A stretch of 64,000 nt of DNA, from contig NZ_JAEMHL010000002.1 of NCBI RefSeq assembly GCF_016458305.1, positions 372,001 through 436,000 on the forward strand, read 5' to 3'. The stretch is from Geomonas anaerohicana. Lineage in GTDB: Bacteria > Desulfobacterota > Desulfuromonadia > Geobacterales > Geobacteraceae. Position 1 is the stretch's first letter; each line of letters opens with the position of its first letter. The translations under genes and the position numbers were made by a program. Under the pieces are notes generated by a model. That model saw nothing but the letters and a program-made list of their open reading frames with translations, was not told the DNA's origin and made no database searches. Positions 63,262 through 64,000 of this stretch are shown piece after piece.

Positions 63262-64000
63262 ATGAAAAGTAAACTGCTCCTTGCTGCTTCTTTCCTGGCT
63301 TTGACCTGGGCTCTGCAACCGACGCCCGCCCAGGCGACACTCTCCTGGCCCGGCGAACCGTACTGCGTAAAGCCCGCCTTCGTCGCCGGCAACGTGCCGC
63401 CGAACCTGTTGCTCATGATCGACAACTCGGCCAGTATGTACGACCTACAGTACGTGGACGAGGGGAAAAAACACTGCTCCAATTCCTCCAACAGTTGCAC
63501 CACCAACGTGGACTGCCCCGGCGGCACCTGCAGCGTTTTCGACCGCCGCCCCTTCTACTGCTACGACCAGACCTTCGACAGCACCAAGAGCTACTACGGC
63601 TATTTCAACAAGGACAAGTTTTACTACTACTACAAGAAGCAGAATGACGGAACGGGCGACGAATTCAGGCCGGTAGCGGGGAGCACGCTGGCCGCAGCCC
63701 TGTCGGTGGTCTCCTGCGGCACCAACGCCAGCAACGTCACCAAGACCTTCCCGGGGCAGATGTGCCTCGAGTACACCACCGCTAAGGCGCTGGTTGCCTT
63801 TGTGGCCAAGGGGAACTACCTCAACTGGCTCACTGCGTCCAAGCTCGATGCCGAGAAGCAGACCCTGACCGGCGGCAAGTTCGACGGCAGCTATTTCATC
63901 CCGGAGTCGCGGGGCTGCGTAGGGCAGGCATTCGTGAAGGATCAGAATACCGCCGACTTCATCAACTTCGCCGACGGCACGCCCGACCCGAATAACTCGC
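63262..64000 (+). CDS. pilY1: PilY1-type type IV pilus tip/assembly protein, 3' partial
   Basis: The ATG at 63262 lies 13 nt after TGGAGG (63240-63245); a GTG pair at 63250-63255 is an alternative. The 246 residues visible show a signal peptide (LLLAASFLALTWALQPTPAQA) and a von Willebrand A-like start NLLLMIDNSASMYD with the metal-site pattern DxSxS. Many cysteines and Tyr-rich loops follow (KSYYGYFNKDKFYYYYKK). PilY1 proteins sit at the pilus tip and control retraction and adhesion. The frame runs off the window; C-terminal beta-propeller and Ca site are not seen. Confidence 0.85.
   Translation, partial: MKSKLLLAASFLALTWALQPTPAQATLSWPGEPYCVKPAFVAGNVPPNLLLMIDNSASMYDLQYVDEGKKHCSNSSNSCTTNVDCPGGTCSVFDRRPFYCYDQTFDSTKSYYGYFNKDKFYYYYKKQNDGTGDEFRPVAGSTLAAALSVVSCGTNASNVTKTFPGQMCLEYTTAKALVAFVAKGNYLNWLTASKLDAEKQTLTGGKFDGSYFIPESRGCVGQAFVKDQNTADFINFADGTPDPNNS

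Overview
The window looks like a chromosome segment of a Geobacteraceae bacterium (Geobacter, Geomonas or Citrifermentans type). The evidence is the high GC content, an electron-transfer flavoprotein operon with a CCG-domain membrane Fe-S oxidoreductase, several sigma-54 response regulators, acetate-type SSS symporters, and a secA / argJ / valS / pilD / two-component / pilY1 order that matches Geobacter from memory. Genus and species cannot be fixed from this sequence alone.

Region 1 (1 to about 9001) is the right-hand part of an integrated mobile element sitting at the 3' end of a selenocysteine tRNA gene (selC, 9002-9099, minus strand). It holds a MobF relaxase/helicase cut by the window edge, a small coiled-coil protein with a likely ribbon-helix-helix start, a gene-free stretch with a 45-nt hairpin, a BPSL0067-like cell-wall amidase with a periplasmic partner resembling an immunity protein, a TacA/TacT acetyltransferase toxin-antitoxin pair, a Fic protein with inverted-repeat operators, an AlpA-like regulator broken by a stop codon, and a P4-type integrase preceded by five helically phased AGTTACCC boxes.

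Region 2 (9100-30532) is core chromosome: yggT-divIVA-DUF167-CBS operon, fmdB-like gene, folD, galU, tonB-like gene, etfB-etfA-membrane oxidoreductase, a CapA-like protein, a glutamine amidotransferase, a hybrid kinase with a GGDEF/EAL response regulator, glnK-amtB, a ferritin-like protein with inositol monophosphatase, and a UspA protein.

Region 3 (30522-45859) is mostly on the minus strand and is built around solute symport: two DUF294 nucleotidyltransferase-like proteins flank an SSS symporter and its small subunit; a second, acetate-permease-like SSS symporter has a DUF485 partner; then come three unassigned genes (350-residue membrane protein, 83-residue membrane protein, 65-residue Cys-rich protein) behind a near-consensus sigma-54 promoter; then a sigma-54 response regulator and a kinase with two tandem Cache sensor domains. 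A TTGCA-N4-TGCAA motif recurs around this two-component system and may be its binding site. An 870-bp gene-free stretch between the symporter and the unassigned genes carries a hairpin cluster and a possible very short transcription unit.

Region 4 (44960-64000) holds a DUF2156 protein, the tRNA 2-selenouridine synthase mnmH, secA, argJ, a DUF2914 protein, a serine hydrolase, a response regulator with a long Ala/Pro/Glu-rich linker, valS, the prepilin peptidase pilD, a kinase and sigma-54 regulator pair, and a sigma-54 promoter in front of a DsbC-like protein with a heme-c motif and the start of pilY1. Intergenic spaces are rich in dispersed palindromic repeats of at least four families. A G-rich tandem repeat of about 165 bp separates the kinase from its regulator.
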